64,000 nucleotides of DNA from Balneatrix alpica DSM 16621 (GCF_000619885.1 NZ_KK211041.1:79001-143000); one strand, 5' to 3'. Positions 26,216-36,347 are shown, numbered from the stretch's first letter. Numbers and translations are program-made. Notes: a model not told the origin generated them from the letters alone.

Positions 26216-26456
26216 CAAGGCTTACCTTAATGTTTTCTTCGTCCATTCTCTCTTTTACTATTTTTAATAGTTCAGCATCCTCTATTAGCTCCATGAGAGC
26301 CTCATATGTTTGAGCAGGGACACAATAAAATGCAGGTTCGTTTCTGTTAAGCACAGCGATGGGCATGCCATTACCGCTGGCAACTACCTTCATCGGATTG
26401 GTTTTTAATTCGGATATGCTGGCTGCAATATCTGTCAGTATTTGGTAAGTCATCAT
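26205..26456 (-). CDS. Phd/YefM (StbD-like) antitoxin
   Basis: This 83-residue antitoxin has the DNA-binding Phd/YefM-type N-terminus (DIAASISELKTNPMKVVASGNGMPIAVLNRNEPAFYCVPAQTYEALMELIED). That block is diagnostic of StbD-like antitoxins. The C-terminal tail (DEENIKVSLDDL) should wrap the toxin. It precedes and overlaps the toxin gene and probably autorepresses the pair. Two consecutive ATGs occur at the start, and the second (26453) is better spaced from GGGGAA. Confidence 0.87.
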   Translation of the reverse strand: MMTYQILTDIAASISELKTNPMKVVASGNGMPIAVLNRNEPAFYCVPAQTYEALMELIEDAELLKIVKERMDEENIKVSLDDL

Positions 26457-26600
26457 GTTTCCCCTAAGAGACCTGTTAATAGGTCTGATTGTAGGTCTTT
26501 GTGCTGTGATGGTAAATAAGCATCTGAGTCAGTCGGCTTCTGGCGGGGTGACTCAAGGGTTGCACGCCCTATCCACATCACCCCCTCTTTCTCCCCCAAA

Positions 26601-26634
26601 AAACAAAACGGCCAAGCGTGTTGCCTGGCCGTTT
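26601..26634 (-). terminator. Rho-independent terminator after cysN
   Basis: On the minus strand AAACGGCCA / TGGCCGTTT forms a 9-bp stem followed by a T-rich run (TTTTGTTTTTT). It lies 28 nt beyond the cysN stop and ends the flavodoxin-cysD-cysN direction. Confidence 0.85.
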
Positions 26635-26661
26635 GTAGGGTGCAGCTAGTGATGAGTCAGC

Positions 26662-28086
26662 TTATTTTAATTTGCTGATATCCACCGCTTGCCAATGGGG
26701 GAAGTGCTTGCGCACCAGGGCATTGAATTCCAGCTCAAACTCTGAGAAGCGGCTGCCGTCGGCGGCTGGGCCAGCCTGTGCTTGCAGGGTGTTGGCAACC
26801 ATGCCCGCGCCTACGGTGACGTTGGAGAGGCGGTCAATCAGGATAAAGCTGCCAGTGCCGTGGATTTTGCGGTATGGGTCCAGGGCAATGGGTTCGTCGG
26901 TGATGAAACGGCACAGGGCAATTTCATTCAGTTCCAGCTGTTCGGCTTCAGAGCGTTCCAGGGTGTTGACGTCGGTCTTGTAGAGGATGGCGTCCAGACG
27001 GGCCGGGACCAGTTTGCTGGCGGCTTTGATCCAGTAGCGCTTGTTCTTCTGCAGGGGTTCTTCGTTCATCCACACCAGGTTGGCTTCAAAGCAGTCGGTG
27101 ACGCTGGGCTGGTTGTCACTTTTGACGATGACGTCGCCACGGCTGATGTCGATTTCATCTTCCAGCACCAGGGTAACGGCCAGCGGTGGGTAGGCTTCTT
27201 CCAGTTCGCCATCGAAGGTGACAATGGATTTGACCTTGCTCTTTTTGCCGGAGGGCAGGGCGGTGATTTCGTCGCCTTTGCGGATGATGCCGGAGGCAAT
27301 GGTGCCGCAGAAACCACGGAAGTCGAGGTTGGGACGGTTAACGTATTGCACCGGGAAGCGGAAGTCGTTGAAGTTGATGTCTTTGGTGACTTCAACGGTT
27401 TCCAGGATGTTCATCAGCGGCAGGCCTTGGTACCAGGGCAGGCGCTCGGACAGGTTGACTACGTTGTCGCCGCGCAGGGCAGACAGGGGCACAAAGCGAA
27501 TATCTTTGATATTCAGGGCTTTGGCGAATTCCAGGTAGTCGGCCTTGATTTGGTTGAAGACTTCTTCGCTGTAGTCGACCAGGTCCATTTTGTTGATGGC
27601 AACCACGGCGTGCTGGATGCCGAGCAGGTCGACGATAAAGCTATGGCGACGGGTTTGAGTCAACACGCCACGGCGCGCATCAATAAGGATGATGGCGAGG
27701 TTGGCGGTGGAGGCACCGGTGGCCATGTTGCGGGTGTACTGCTCGTGTCCGGGGGTGTCGGCAATAATAAATTTGCGCTTGTCGGTGGAGAAGTAGCGAT
27801 AGGCCACGTCGATGGTGATGCCTTGCTCACGCTCGGATTGCAGGCCGTCTACCAGCAGGGCGAGGTCGAGCTCTTCACCGGCATTACCGACTCGCTCGTT
27901 GTCTTTGTGCAGGGCGCTCAGGTGGTCTTCAAAAATGAGCTTGGTATCGTACAGCAGGCGGCCAATCAGGGTGGATTTGCCGTCGTCGACGCTGCCGCAG
28001 GTGATAAAGCGCAGCAGGTCTTTTTGTTCGTGCTGTTTCAGGTAGGCCAGAATGTCCTGGCTGATCAATTCAGACTGGTGTGACAT
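26662..28086 (-). CDS. cysN: Sulfate adenylyltransferase GTPase subunit
   Basis: CysN is the GTPase that drives APS formation by CysD (474 aa). EF-Tu-like motifs are present: [15 protein letters not shown] (G1), [17 protein letters not shown] (G3) and NKMDLVDY (G4). The protein ends after the beta-barrel domains and lacks a fused APS kinase (CysC). No cysC is seen nearby, which fits direct reduction of APS by the CysH encoded at 32165. cysD lies 9 nt upstream, so the two form an operon. Confidence 0.95.
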   Translation of the reverse strand: MSHQSELISQDILAYLKQHEQKDLLRFITCGSVDDGKSTLIGRLLYDTKLIFEDHLSALHKDNERVGNAGEELDLALLVDGLQSEREQGITIDVAYRYFSTDKRKFIIADTPGHEQYTRNMATGASTANLAIILIDARRGVLTQTRRHSFIVDLLGIQHAVVAINKMDLVDYSEEVFNQIKADYLEFAKALNIKDIRFVPLSALRGDNVVNLSERLPWYQGLPLMNILETVEVTKDINFNDFRFPVQYVNRPNLDFRGFCGTIASGIIRKGDEITALPSGKKSKVKSIVTFDGELEEAYPPLAVTLVLEDEIDISRGDVIVKSDNQPSVTDCFEANLVWMNEEPLQKNKRYWIKAASKLVPARLDAILYKTDVNTLERSEAEQLELNEIALCRFITDEPIALDPYRKIHGTGSFILIDRLSNVTVGAGMVANTLQAQAGPAADGSRFSEFELEFNALVRKHFPHWQAVDISKLK

Positions 28087-28095
28087 AAGGCCTCC

Positions 28096-29019
28096 TTAGA
28101 AATAACCTTCGCGCTTTTTCTGTTCCATTGAACCGGCCTGATCGTGGTCGATTACCCGGCCCTGACGTTCAGAGGTCTTGGTCAACAGCATTTCCTGAAT
28201 AATTTCAGGCAGGGTGGCGGCTTTGGATTCCACCGCGCCGGTGAGGGGGTAGCAGCCCAGGGTACGGAAGCGCACCCATTTCATTTGCGGGGTTTCCCCT
28301 TCGTTAAGCGGCATGCGCTCGTCATCCACCATGATTAGGGTGCCGTTGCGTTCTACCACGGGGCGCTCGGCAGCGTAGTACAGCGGCACAATGGGGATGC
28401 TTTCCAGGTAGATGTATTGCCAGATGTCGAGCTCGGTCCAGTTGGACAGGGGGAAGACGCGGATGGATTCACCCCGGTTCACTTTGCCGTTGTAGACGTT
28501 CCACAGTTCGGGACGCTGGTTTTTCGGGTCCCAACGGTGCTTTTTATCGCGGAAGGAGTAGACCCGCTCTTTGGCGCGAGACTTCTCCTCGTCACGGCGG
28601 GCACCACCAAAGGCGGCATCGAAGCCGTATTTGTCCAGGGCCTGCTTGAGGGATTCGGTCTTCATCACATCGGTATGGACTTTGGAGCCGTGGGTGAAGG
28701 GGCCGATGCCCTGCTTAACCCCTTCCTGGTTGATGTGGACGATCAGTTCCATCCCCAGCTGTTTGGCCATTTGATCACGAAAGCTGATCATTTCCCGGAA
28801 TTTCCAGGTGGTGTCGACGTGCATCAGCGGGAAGGGCGGTTTACCGGGGTAAAACGCTTTTTGCGCCAGGTGCAGCATCACAGCTGAGTCTTTGCCGATG
28901 GAGTAGAGCATCACCGGGTTTTCAAACTCGGCGGCTACCTCGCGGATAATATGGATCGATTCCGCCTCAAGCTGTTTGAGGTGGGTGAGCTGATAGTCAC
29001 TCAATTTCAGGTCGGACAT
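28096..29019 (-). CDS. cysD: Sulfate adenylyltransferase subunit CysD
   Basis: CysD (307 aa) is the ATP-sulfurylase catalytic subunit, making APS from sulfate and ATP. The PP-loop motif [20 protein letters not shown], the block [24 protein letters not shown] and the C-terminal [15 protein letters not shown] are typical. It precedes cysN in one unit, with a flavodoxin gene just upstream (25 nt). Confidence 0.96.
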   Translation of the reverse strand: MSDLKLSDYQLTHLKQLEAESIHIIREVAAEFENPVMLYSIGKDSAVMLHLAQKAFYPGKPPFPLMHVDTTWKFREMISFRDQMAKQLGMELIVHINQEGVKQGIGPFTHGSKVHTDVMKTESLKQALDKYGFDAAFGGARRDEEKSRAKERVYSFRDKKHRWDPKNQRPELWNVYNGKVNRGESIRVFPLSNWTELDIWQYIYLESIPIVPLYYAAERPVVERNGTLIMVDDERMPLNEGETPQMKWVRFRTLGCYPLTGAVESKAATLPEIIQEMLLTKTSERQGRVIDHDQAGSMEQKKREGYF

Positions 29020-29044
29020 GGTGCCCTCTGTCAGTTAGCCGCCG

Positions 29045-29563
29045 TCAGGTGGACAGGCCGGTTTCTGTTAACAATTGTTGGGTCCAGCGCGTGATGCGCT
29101 CATCGGTTTGATCCCGTTGCCAGTCCTCGTCAATGGCGAGGCCGACAAAGTGTTTGCCATCGGCAGTCAGGGCCTTGGAGGCCTCAAACTCGTAGCCTTC
29201 GACTGGCCAGTGCCCCACTACCTTGGCGCCGCGTGCAACGACTTTGTCGTGCAGCATGCCCATGGCATCAAGGAACCACTCGGGATAGCCGTACTGATCC
29301 CCCAGGCCATAGAAGGCAACGGTCTTGCCGCTGAGGTCGAGGTCGTCGACCTCTTCCCATACTTCCAGCCAGTTTTCCTGGATTTCACCGTAATCCCAGG
29401 TGGGGATACCAAAAATAATCAGGTCGTAGGCTTCAACCACCGCCACCGGAGTGTCGGAGACGTTGTAGGTGTCGATGTCGAGGCCAGACAGTTTGGCGAC
29501 AATCTTGTTGCCCACCTCTTCGGTGTTACCGGTGGTGGAGCCATAAAATACCGCAATGGACAT
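29045..29563 (-). CDS. Long-chain flavodoxin
   Basis: This 172-residue flavodoxin has the FMN phosphate loop GSTTGNTEEV, the isoalloxazine loops IPTWDYGEIQENW and YGLGDQYGYPEWF, and the long-chain insertion. It shuttles low-potential electrons in the cytoplasm. It sits head-on with cysI across a shared promoter region and directly upstream of cysDN, and no cysJ flavoprotein is present. It may therefore feed electrons to CysI; this role is inferred from context. Confidence 0.9.
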   Translation of the reverse strand: MSIAVFYGSTTGNTEEVGNKIVAKLSGLDIDTYNVSDTPVAVVEAYDLIIFGIPTWDYGEIQENWLEVWEEVDDLDLSGKTVAFYGLGDQYGYPEWFLDAMGMLHDKVVARGAKVVGHWPVEGYEFEASKALTADGKHFVGLAIDEDWQRDQTDERITRWTQQLLTETGLST

Positions 29564-29964
29564 GCTCGTTCCTTAACTAGCTACCTGTTGAAAGAGATCA
29601 AAGCAGGCATCAGGTTCATCTCCCCTGGTAATCATCCGCTGTCGCAGGCGGAGCCCGGCCTGGGGATAGCCGGTGTGCCCATCATAATGAGGAGTTAATA
29701 AAACAAAAAAGAATAAATTTGCATGGTCTAGTTCCTATTGGTAATAACAACTTGAACAAGATTTCATCAGCAAAAGTGATATGCAAATTCAAAATTATTC
29801 TTTTGAGTTATAAAAACTATCCCCTAAGATGCTTAGCTATCTTAGTGGCACTGGGTCGCACAGTGTACCACGCGCTTTGATGAGTGTCGGGCCAACCCGA
29901 CCCCAGAACACCAGGCTTGCTCCACGTAGAGCGGGCCGGATTTGAGCCCGAGAGTAACAGCTCT
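29564..29964. promoter_or_regulatory. Divergent promoter region of flavodoxin-cysDN and cysI
   Basis: This 400-bp region has an AT-rich core (about 29700-29820) between two divergent sulfate-assimilation units. CysB-type control is expected for such genes, but CysB sites have no strict consensus and I cannot point to one. No RNA gene or hairpin stands out. Confidence 0.5.
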
Positions 29965-31626
29965 ATGTACATTTATAACGAATATGATCAGCGGATAGTG
30001 AATGAGCGGGTAGCTCAGTTCCGCGATCAAACCCGCCGTTTCCTGGCCGGTGAGCTGCCGGACGATGAGTTCCGTGCCCTACGTTTGATGAATGGCCTCT
30101 ATATCCAGCGCTTTGCCCCTATGTTGCGGGTCGCCATTCCTTACGGCTTGCTGGCAACCTATCAATTGCGCAAGTTGGCCCATATTGCCCGTACCTATGA
30201 TAAGGGCTTTGGTCACTTCACCACCCGTACCAATATTCAGTTCAACTGGCCCAAGCTGGAAGAGGTGCCGGATATTCTTGCCGAGCTGGCGGAAGTGCAA
30301 ATGCACGCCATCCAGACCAGCGGTAACTGTATCCGCAATACCACCACTGACCAGTATGCCGGGGTGATTGCCGGTGAGGTGGAAGATCCTCGCCCCTGGT
30401 GTGAGCTGATCCGCCAGTGGTCCACCCTGCATCCGGAATTTGCCTACCTGCCGCGTAAGTTCAAGATTGCGGTGACAGGCCATGCTAATGACCGTGCCGC
30501 CACCCAGGTACACGATATCGGCCTGCATCTGTGCCGTAATGCCGAGGGTGAAGTAGGCTTCCAGGTCTTGGTGGGTGGCGGTTTGGGCCGCACGCCGATG
30601 ATTGGTCAGGTAATCTGCCCATGGCTGGAGAAGAAGCATCTGTTGTCTTACCTCGAAGCCATTCTGCGGGTGTATAACCTGCATGGCCGTCGTGACAACA
30701 AGTACAAGGCGCGAATCAAGATTCTGGTCGGCGCGATGGGGGTAGAAGCCTTCCGTGCGGCGGTTGAGAAAGAGTGGGCGCATCTGAAAGACAGCGAACT
30801 GACCCTGGACGAAGCAGAAGTGCAACGCCTGAAGGGTTACTTCAGCGAGCCTGCCTATCAAAGCGAAAGCGCCGCCTTTGCTGGCCTGGCCGAGCAGTTG
30901 GCGAATAACAGTGATTTCCGCGTGTGGTATGAGCGCAATACCCGTGAGCATCGGGTAGCGGGTTATCGCATCGTGGTGCTGTCATTGAAACCGCTGCTGG
31001 TTGCCCCTGGCGACTGTACCGCTGAGCAGATGGATGCCATTGCCGATCTGGCCGATGAGTACTCCTTTGCTGAAGTGCGGGTGACCCACGACCAGAACCT
31101 GGTGCTGGCGGATGTGGCCGAACGCGATCTGTTTGCCGTGTGGCAGCGTGCGCAGCAAATTAACGTGGCCCGTCCCAATGTGGGCAGCGTCACCGATATG
31201 ATCTGCTGCCCCGGCTATGATTTCTGCTCCCTGGCCAATGCCCAGACCATTCCGGTGGCCGAGGCGATCAACCAGCGCTTGGAGCAGTTGGACTTCGTCC
31301 ACGACCTGGGGGATATCAGCCTGAAAATGTCCGGCTGCATGAATGCCTGTGGTCACCACCATGTCGGCAATATCGGTATCCTCGGGGTCGATAAGAAAGG
31401 CGAACAGTGGTACCAGATCACCATCGGTGGCTCGGCGGCAGAAGATGCCAGCCTGGGTAAAGTCATCGGTAAGGCCGTACACCAGAGCGAGGTGCCGGAC
31501 ACCATCGCCACCCTGTTGCAGGTGTACGTGGATGTGCGGGAGAGCGAAGCAGAAAGCTTCCTCGAAACCGTGCGTCGGGTAGGTGTTGAACCCTTTAAGG
31601 AGCGTGTGTATGCCAGTCATCATTGA
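29965..31626 (+). CDS. cysI: Sulfite reductase hemoprotein (Pseudomonas-type CysI)
   Basis: This siroheme/[4Fe-4S] sulfite reductase reduces sulfite to sulfide. The 553 residues match the shorter Pseudomonas-type CysI, beginning MYIYNEYDQRIVNERVAQFR. The cluster Cys motifs are CCPGYDFCSLAN and MSGCMNACGHHH. Substrate-contact blocks include TRTNIQFNW and SGNCIRNTTTDQ. The ATG at 29965 is chosen; a frame starting 27 codons upstream has no family match there. No flavoprotein partner CysJ is present, so electrons likely come from flavodoxin or ferredoxin. The DUF934 gene overlaps its 3' end. Confidence 0.93.
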   Translation: MYIYNEYDQRIVNERVAQFRDQTRRFLAGELPDDEFRALRLMNGLYIQRFAPMLRVAIPYGLLATYQLRKLAHIARTYDKGFGHFTTRTNIQFNWPKLEEVPDILAELAEVQMHAIQTSGNCIRNTTTDQYAGVIAGEVEDPRPWCELIRQWSTLHPEFAYLPRKFKIAVTGHANDRAATQVHDIGLHLCRNAEGEVGFQVLVGGGLGRTPMIGQVICPWLEKKHLLSYLEAILRVYNLHGRRDNKYKARIKILVGAMGVEAFRAAVEKEWAHLKDSELTLDEAEVQRLKGYFSEPAYQSESAAFAGLAEQLANNSDFRVWYERNTREHRVAGYRIVVLSLKPLLVAPGDCTAEQMDAIADLADEYSFAEVRVTHDQNLVLADVAERDLFAVWQRAQQINVARPNVGSVTDMICCPGYDFCSLANAQTIPVAEAINQRLEQLDFVHDLGDISLKMSGCMNACGHHHVGNIGILGVDKKGEQWYQITIGGSAAEDASLGKVIGKAVHQSEVPDTIATLLQVYVDVRESEAESFLETVRRVGVEPFKERVYASHH

Positions 31627-32092
31627 TCAGCAGTTGATAGATCAGGATTCCTGGCAACTGCACCTGGAAGAGGGCCCTCTGCCCAGCGGTGATGTGATTA
31701 TCCCGTTGAAACGCTTTTTAGCCGAGCAGGATAGCCTGGCTGCCCATGACGGTAAAGTAGCTCCCCTGGTGGAGCCTGATGATAACAGCGAAAGTCTGGC
31801 TCCTTATGTGGGGCAGCTGGAGTTGATTGGTATCCACTTTCCGGTGTTTACCGATGGCCGTGGCTTTAGCCATGCCCGCATCCTGCGGCGCTTAGGCTTT
31901 AGTGGCCAGCTGCGGGCACTGGGGGATATCGGTCGTGATCGCCTGCAATATATGAGTCACTGTGGCATCAATGCCTTTGTGATGGCGGAAGAACGCTTTA
32001 AGCCAGAATATCTGGCTGCTCTGAATGAAGTCAGTGTGACCTATCAGGCCACGGCCAATGAGCCGCGTCCCCTGTTTAAACGCTGGCAATAA
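31610..32092 (+). CDS. DUF934 protein linked to sulfite reductase
   Basis: This 160-residue DUF934 (COG3749) protein has the conserved block FTDGRGFSHARILRRLGFSGQLRALGDIGRDRLQYMSHCGINAFV. It is nearly always found next to cysI and cysH in Proteobacteria, so a helper role in sulfate assimilation is inferred. The chemistry is unknown. AAGGAG lies 7 nt before ATG 31610, inside the end of cysI (17-bp overlap), implying coupling. Confidence 0.85.
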   Translation: MPVIIDQQLIDQDSWQLHLEEGPLPSGDVIIPLKRFLAEQDSLAAHDGKVAPLVEPDDNSESLAPYVGQLELIGIHFPVFTDGRGFSHARILRRLGFSGQLRALGDIGRDRLQYMSHCGINAFVMAEERFKPEYLAALNEVSVTYQATANEPRPLFKRWQ

Positions 32093-32164
32093 AATAGAAG
32101 GCGGCCCGCACAGACGGAGCCGCTTCACGCTTTGATTGATAGAGAAAACCGCAAGGGGCCCCGT

Positions 32165-32896
32165 ATGAGCCAACTGGAAGCTGCGTTAGAGGCAAAAGTT
32201 CAGCATGCCATCAGCCTGCTGCAAGAAGCCGAAGGCAAATATGCCAAGGTGACCTTTGCCAATAGCCTGGGGGCGGAGGATGTGGTCATTGCCCATCTGA
32301 TCAGCCAGCATGCGCCGGGAATCAGCCAATTCTGCCTGGATACTGGCCGGCTGCCGGAAGAAACCCTTAACCTGCTGGCGAAAATCCAGCAGGAGCTGGG
32401 TATCAAGGTACAGGTGTTCTACCCCGAGGCTGCCGATGTCGAGGCCTATGTCAGTGCCAATGGCATTAACGCCTTCTATGAAAGCCTGGAGCTGCGCAAA
32501 GCCTGCTGTAACGTGCGTAAAATCAAGCCGCTCAAGCGTGCACTGGCCGGGCAGGATGCCTGGATTACCGGCATTCGCCGTGAGCAGTCAGTGACCCGGG
32601 AGCAGGTGCCCTTTAGTGAGTATGACCTCAGCAATGGCCTGGATAAGGTCAATCCGCTGGCGGACTGGAGCGAGAAAGAAGTCTGGGCTTATATCCGTGC
32701 TTTTAATGTGCCCTATAACGCCCTGCATGATCGCCACTACCCCAGCATTGGCTGTGCCCCCTGCACCCGCTCGGTAACAGTGGGTGAAGATGTGCGCTCG
32801 GGCCGCTGGTGGTGGGAAAACGCTGACCTGCGTGAGTGTGGCCTGCACCCTGGCGGTGCCTCGCCACTGTCCTCCTCACTGAAACGCCCTGGCTAG
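32165..32896 (+). CDS. cysH: Adenylyl-sulfate (APS) reductase
   Basis: CysH-family reductase (243 aa) yields sulfite and AMP. The [4Fe-4S] ligands of APS-type enzymes are present (RKACCNVRKIKPLKRAL and IGCAPCTRSVTVGEDVRSGRWWW), as is the PP-loop SLGAEDVV. The usual C-terminal catalytic Cys region appears as LRECGLHPG. Cluster-binding CysH normally uses APS rather than PAPS, consistent with the absence of cysC. A strong terminator follows. Confidence 0.92.
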   Translation: MSQLEAALEAKVQHAISLLQEAEGKYAKVTFANSLGAEDVVIAHLISQHAPGISQFCLDTGRLPEETLNLLAKIQQELGIKVQVFYPEAADVEAYVSANGINAFYESLELRKACCNVRKIKPLKRALAGQDAWITGIRREQSVTREQVPFSEYDLSNGLDKVNPLADWSEKEVWAYIRAFNVPYNALHDRHYPSIGCAPCTRSVTVGEDVRSGRWWWENADLRECGLHPGGASPLSSSLKRPG

Positions 32897-32917
32897 GTGA
32901 TTAGCCTGCCACAACAA

Positions 32918-32945
32918 GCCCGCCGCTTATGCCGCGGGTTTTTTT
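32918..32945 (+). terminator. Rho-independent terminator after cysH
   Basis: CCCGCCGC / GCCGCGGG forms an 8-bp stem with one mismatch around a TTAT loop and is followed by seven T. It lies about 20 nt past the cysH stop. Confidence 0.85.
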
Positions 32946-33029
32946 ATGTGTGCTGCCAAGCGGACGTCATGCAGTTGTCATTTAGCCTTCCCATACTGCC
33001 AGCTTCTTTAACGCGGGGAGTGAGAAGCG

Positions 33030-34409
33030 ATGAAAGCGACTTGGCTATTAACAGCGTTGGCCGCCAGCTTAAGCGTGGCGACGGTCAAAGCGGAAATTCA
33101 GGTTGAACGGTATCAGGTTGAGATTGCGGCGGAAAATCGGGTGCCCTATCAAGGGGCTTTCAAAAACCTGTTCCCGCAAGGTTTTGCTCCAGGGTTAGGT
33201 TCAGGCTTGGCGTTTAAAGGTAAACATGCCGATGGCAGTTTGAGTTTCTATGCGCTGACGGATCGTGGCCCCAATACCGATGCGCCCAAGTTGCAACAGG
33301 GGCAGGGTAAAGCCGCCACTAAAGTCTTCCCCAGTCCGGATTTTGTACCCACTTTTATGGAAGTCCGTATCCAAGGGCAGCAGGCGTTGGCCTCGGCTCC
33401 CCGAGCGTTGCAAGATGAGAACGGGCCCATTAGTGGCCTCCCCCTGCCCATAGGAGTAATAGGTTCGACCAATGAGGTGGCACTGGATGAGCTGCTCAAG
33501 CCAATCGCGGTACAGCAATCTAATGGACTCGATACAGAAGGGATGGTGAGTGATGGTCAGGGTGGATTTTGGATCTGTGATGAGTATGGTCCCTTTATCG
33601 CGCAAATAAATGCCGAAGGCCGCATCTTACGCAAGTTTGGCCCCGAAGCCGCAACCGGTGAGCAGGGGGTTGCGGGGGGCTTGCCTAATCTTCTCAAGTG
33701 GCGCCAGCCTAACCGTGGTTTTGAAGGGGTGGCCATGACCCCGGCGGGTAAGGTTTATGCGGTGGTACAGAGTACCCTCAATATTGAGGGTAACACCCGT
33801 GATAGCGCCCAGTTTATCCGTATTGTCGAGCTAGACCCCTCCACGGGAGCGACCCGGATGTTTGCCTATCCCCATGACATCAGCGCCTATAAGCGCAGCC
33901 GTGATGCCAAAATTGGTGACTTGCTCGCTTTGGATAATCAGCGCTTTTTATTGATTGAACAGGGCAAGGGTGCGGATAAGAACATGCGCAACCTGATTTA
34001 TTTAGTCGATCTGAGTGAAGCTACTGACCTGAGCAATCTGCAAATCGAAGGCAAGGAGTTGGAGTATGCCAGTGCGGAACAACTGGCGGCGGCAGGGATA
34101 AAAATGGCAAACAAGAGCCTTAAAGCGGATCTGCGTGCGTTGGGTTGGCAGGTTGAGAAAGCCGAAGGACTGGCTCTGGTGGATGAACGTACCCTGGCGG
34201 TAGCCAGCGATAACGACTTTGGTGTTGGCATCCAGGTGCAACAAGCTGCCAAGGGAGGAGAGGATATTGAGGATTACCTGACCGATGGCGAAGGTCAGTT
34301 ATGGTTTGAGGGACAACCTGTACAGGCTCGCCTTTCCCTACAGCCGCTCAAGGGAGAGGATGCCCATTCAATGCTGTGGTTATTAAAGTTGGATCAGCCG
34401 CTGCTATAA
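33030..34409 (+). CDS. Secreted esterase-like phytase-family protein
   Basis: This 459-residue protein has a signal peptide (MKATWLLTALAASLSVATVKA) and the 'esterase-like activity of phytase' fold. Its blocks are YALTDRGPNTD, LDTEGMVSDGQGGFWICDEYGPFI and RGFEGVAMTPAGKVYAVVQS. Members are six-bladed propellers exported to the periplasm or outside; some hydrolyse phosphate esters. The true substrate is unknown. It is a single gene with terminators on both sides. Confidence 0.82.
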   Translation: MKATWLLTALAASLSVATVKAEIQVERYQVEIAAENRVPYQGAFKNLFPQGFAPGLGSGLAFKGKHADGSLSFYALTDRGPNTDAPKLQQGQGKAATKVFPSPDFVPTFMEVRIQGQQALASAPRALQDENGPISGLPLPIGVIGSTNEVALDELLKPIAVQQSNGLDTEGMVSDGQGGFWICDEYGPFIAQINAEGRILRKFGPEAATGEQGVAGGLPNLLKWRQPNRGFEGVAMTPAGKVYAVVQSTLNIEGNTRDSAQFIRIVELDPSTGATRMFAYPHDISAYKRSRDAKIGDLLALDNQRFLLIEQGKGADKNMRNLIYLVDLSEATDLSNLQIEGKELEYASAEQLAAAGIKMANKSLKADLRALGWQVEKAEGLALVDERTLAVASDNDFGVGIQVQQAAKGGEDIEDYLTDGEGQLWFEGQPVQARLSLQPLKGEDAHSMLWLLKLDQPLL

Positions 34410-34418
34410 ACGCCACAA

Positions 34419-34443
34419 TCCCCCACCGTCCAGCAGTGGGGGA
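34419..34443. terminator. Shared terminator between convergent genes
   Basis: TCCCCCAC / GTGGGGGA is an 8-bp perfect stem with a 9-nt loop. It lies between the phytase-like gene (+) and the alcohol dehydrogenase gene (-). Confidence 0.65.
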
Positions 34444-34463
34444 CCTTGCTATCTCGTTAAGTC

Positions 34464-36236
34464 TTAGCTTTGCGGCAGTTTAAAGGTCCAGACGGAGCCA
34501 CCCTGGTTAAAGTCTTTTACCCGTTTGGCCACTTCGCCACCCCAGAGCGGGACGGCGCCACCCCAGCCGGAGACCACGCTGATGTACTGCTCACCATCCA
34601 TTTCCCAGGTGATGGGGGAGCCGACAATACCGGAGCCGGTATTGAATTTGTACACCACCTCGCCGGTCTGGGCATTGAGGCCGAGCAGATAGCCTTCCGG
34701 ATTGCCGAAGAACACCAGATTACCCTTGGTGGTCATTACGCCGCCCCACAGCGGTGCGTAGTTCTTATAGCGCCATTTTTCTTGCCCGGTTTTCGGATCG
34801 ATGGCGCGCAGTACGCCAATGTATTCATCGTTAAGCGGCTTAATGGTAAAGCCTGCACCCAGGTAGGCTGCGCCCTTCTTATAAGAGACGGGTTCGTTCC
34901 AGATATCCATGCCCCACTCATTAGAGGGAACATAGAACAGGCCGGTATCCTGGCTATAGGCCATTGGCATCCAGTTTTTCCCACCGAGGAAAGACGGGGT
35001 GGAGAACACTGACTCGCCTTTTTTGCCATCCTGACTGTTGGCAGGATTGCCGGGGCGGCCATCCTTGCTGTAGATGGGGCGGCCCTTGTCATCCAGGCCT
35101 TCGGCCCAGGTGATCTTATCGACAAAGGGGAAGCCGCGGATAAAGCTGCCGTTTTCCCGGTTCAGTACATAGAAGAAGCCGTTACGGTCAGCGGTGGCTG
35201 CTGCCTTTACTTCTTTGCCCTGATCCTGATAGTTGAAGGAGATCAGCTCGTTGACGCCGTCAAAGTCCCAGCCATCGTTCGGCGTGGTTTGGAAGTGCCA
35301 AACGATACTGCCGTCATCGGGGTTAATCGCCAACCGGGAGGAGGAGAACAGGTTGTCGCCGGGGCGCAGGTGGGAGTTCCAGGGGGCCGGGTTACCGGTA
35401 CCGAAGAACAGCAAATCCACTTCCGGATCATAGGTGCCCCCTAGCCAGGTAGCGGCGCCACCGGTTTTCCACAGATCGCCAGGCCAGGTTTTACCGGCTT
35501 CGCCACCGGAGATACCGTTTTCGACTTGCTTGCCATCTTTCCAGATGTAGCCCATGTGGCCTTCAACGGTGGGGCGGGTCCAGACGATTTGCCCGGTTTT
35601 TGCATCGTAGGCTTCGACTTTACCGACGATACCGAATTCCCCCCCGGATACCCCGGTAATCACCTTGCCTTTCACCACCAGGGGAGCAGCGGTAATGGAG
35701 TAACCGGCCTGATAGTCGGCTACGGTCTTTTTCCATACCACCTTGCCGCTGTCTTTATTCAGGGCAACCAGTTTGGCGTCGAGGGTGGCGAAGATCACCA
35801 GATCATCATAGAGGGCTACACCCCGGTTAATCACATCACAGCAGGGCATGATGCCATCGGGCAGGCGGGCATCGTACTGCCAGAGCTCATCGCCGCTCTT
35901 CACATCAATGGCAAATACCCGTGAGTAAGAGGCGGTAACGTACATGACGCCGTCTTTTACCAGAGGCTGGGCTTCTTGCCCGCGCTGTTTCTCACCACCA
36001 AAGGAGAAAGCCCACACCGGGCGCAATTCTTTCACGGTATCAGGATTAATTTTATCGAGGGGGCTGTAACGCTGGCCCTGGAGGCCCATGCCGTTGGAGA
36101 CAACGTCTTCGGCGGTGGCCTGGTCATTGAGAATATCCTGATCGGTCACAGCAGCCACGCTGCTACCAGCATAGCTGGCACTGATCAGTAAGGCGGCGAG
36201 ACTAAGCTTGAAGCACTGGCCTGGTCTTTTCATCAC
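34464..36236 (-). CDS. PQQ-dependent alcohol dehydrogenase, lanthanide-type active site
   Basis: This periplasmic quinoprotein alcohol dehydrogenase of the ExaA/PedE/PedH type has 590 residues and a signal peptide ([19 protein letters not shown]). It is an eight-bladed propeller with tryptophan-docking repeats. The adjacent Cys pair C132-C133 (MPCCDV) forms the rare vicinal disulfide at the active site. The catalytic Asp is D324 in [12 protein letters not shown] second Asp at D326 is the residue that marks lanthanide-dependent enzymes (XoxF, PedH); Ca-type ExaA has Ser there. Use of a lanthanide is therefore predicted but not shown. It heads to a cytochrome c550 encoded in the same cluster. 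Confidence 0.93.
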   Translation of the reverse strand: MMKRPGQCFKLSLAALLISASYAGSSVAAVTDQDILNDQATAEDVVSNGMGLQGQRYSPLDKINPDTVKELRPVWAFSFGGEKQRGQEAQPLVKDGVMYVTASYSRVFAIDVKSGDELWQYDARLPDGIMPCCDVINRGVALYDDLVIFATLDAKLVALNKDSGKVVWKKTVADYQAGYSITAAPLVVKGKVITGVSGGEFGIVGKVEAYDAKTGQIVWTRPTVEGHMGYIWKDGKQVENGISGGEAGKTWPGDLWKTGGAATWLGGTYDPEVDLLFFGTGNPAPWNSHLRPGDNLFSSSRLAINPDDGSIVWHFQTTPNDGWDFDGVNELISFNYQDQGKEVKAAATADRNGFFYVLNRENGSFIRGFPFVDKITWAEGLDDKGRPIYSKDGRPGNPANSQDGKKGESVFSTPSFLGGKNWMPMAYSQDTGLFYVPSNEWGMDIWNEPVSYKKGAAYLGAGFTIKPLNDEYIGVLRAIDPKTGQEKWRYKNYAPLWGGVMTTKGNLVFFGNPEGYLLGLNAQTGEVVYKFNTGSGIVGSPITWEMDGEQYISVVSGWGGAVPLWGGEVAKRVKDFNQGGSVWTFKLPQS

Positions 36237-36347
36237 TCGCTCCTTTCGGGCAGTTGTTTTTTTATTAGGACTGAAGGCGTGGCCTTCGACTTAGTCATTC
36301 TTGTAAAGCCAGCAGGCCGGGAACATTGCCCGGCGGTGCTAACCCTG

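Noticed and set aside
26455..26649. 64-codon plus-strand frame starting at the antitoxin promoter
   Set aside because: It overlaps the antitoxin start region and the cysN terminator, has no homologous pattern beyond a short hydrophobic stretch, and no convincing ribosome binding site.
26782..28083. Long open frame (433 codons) on the plus strand opposite cysN
   Set aside because: It is the antisense shadow of a certain gene with strong codon bias. The Gly/Val/Asp/Phe-rich product matches no family, and the cysN reading is unmistakable.
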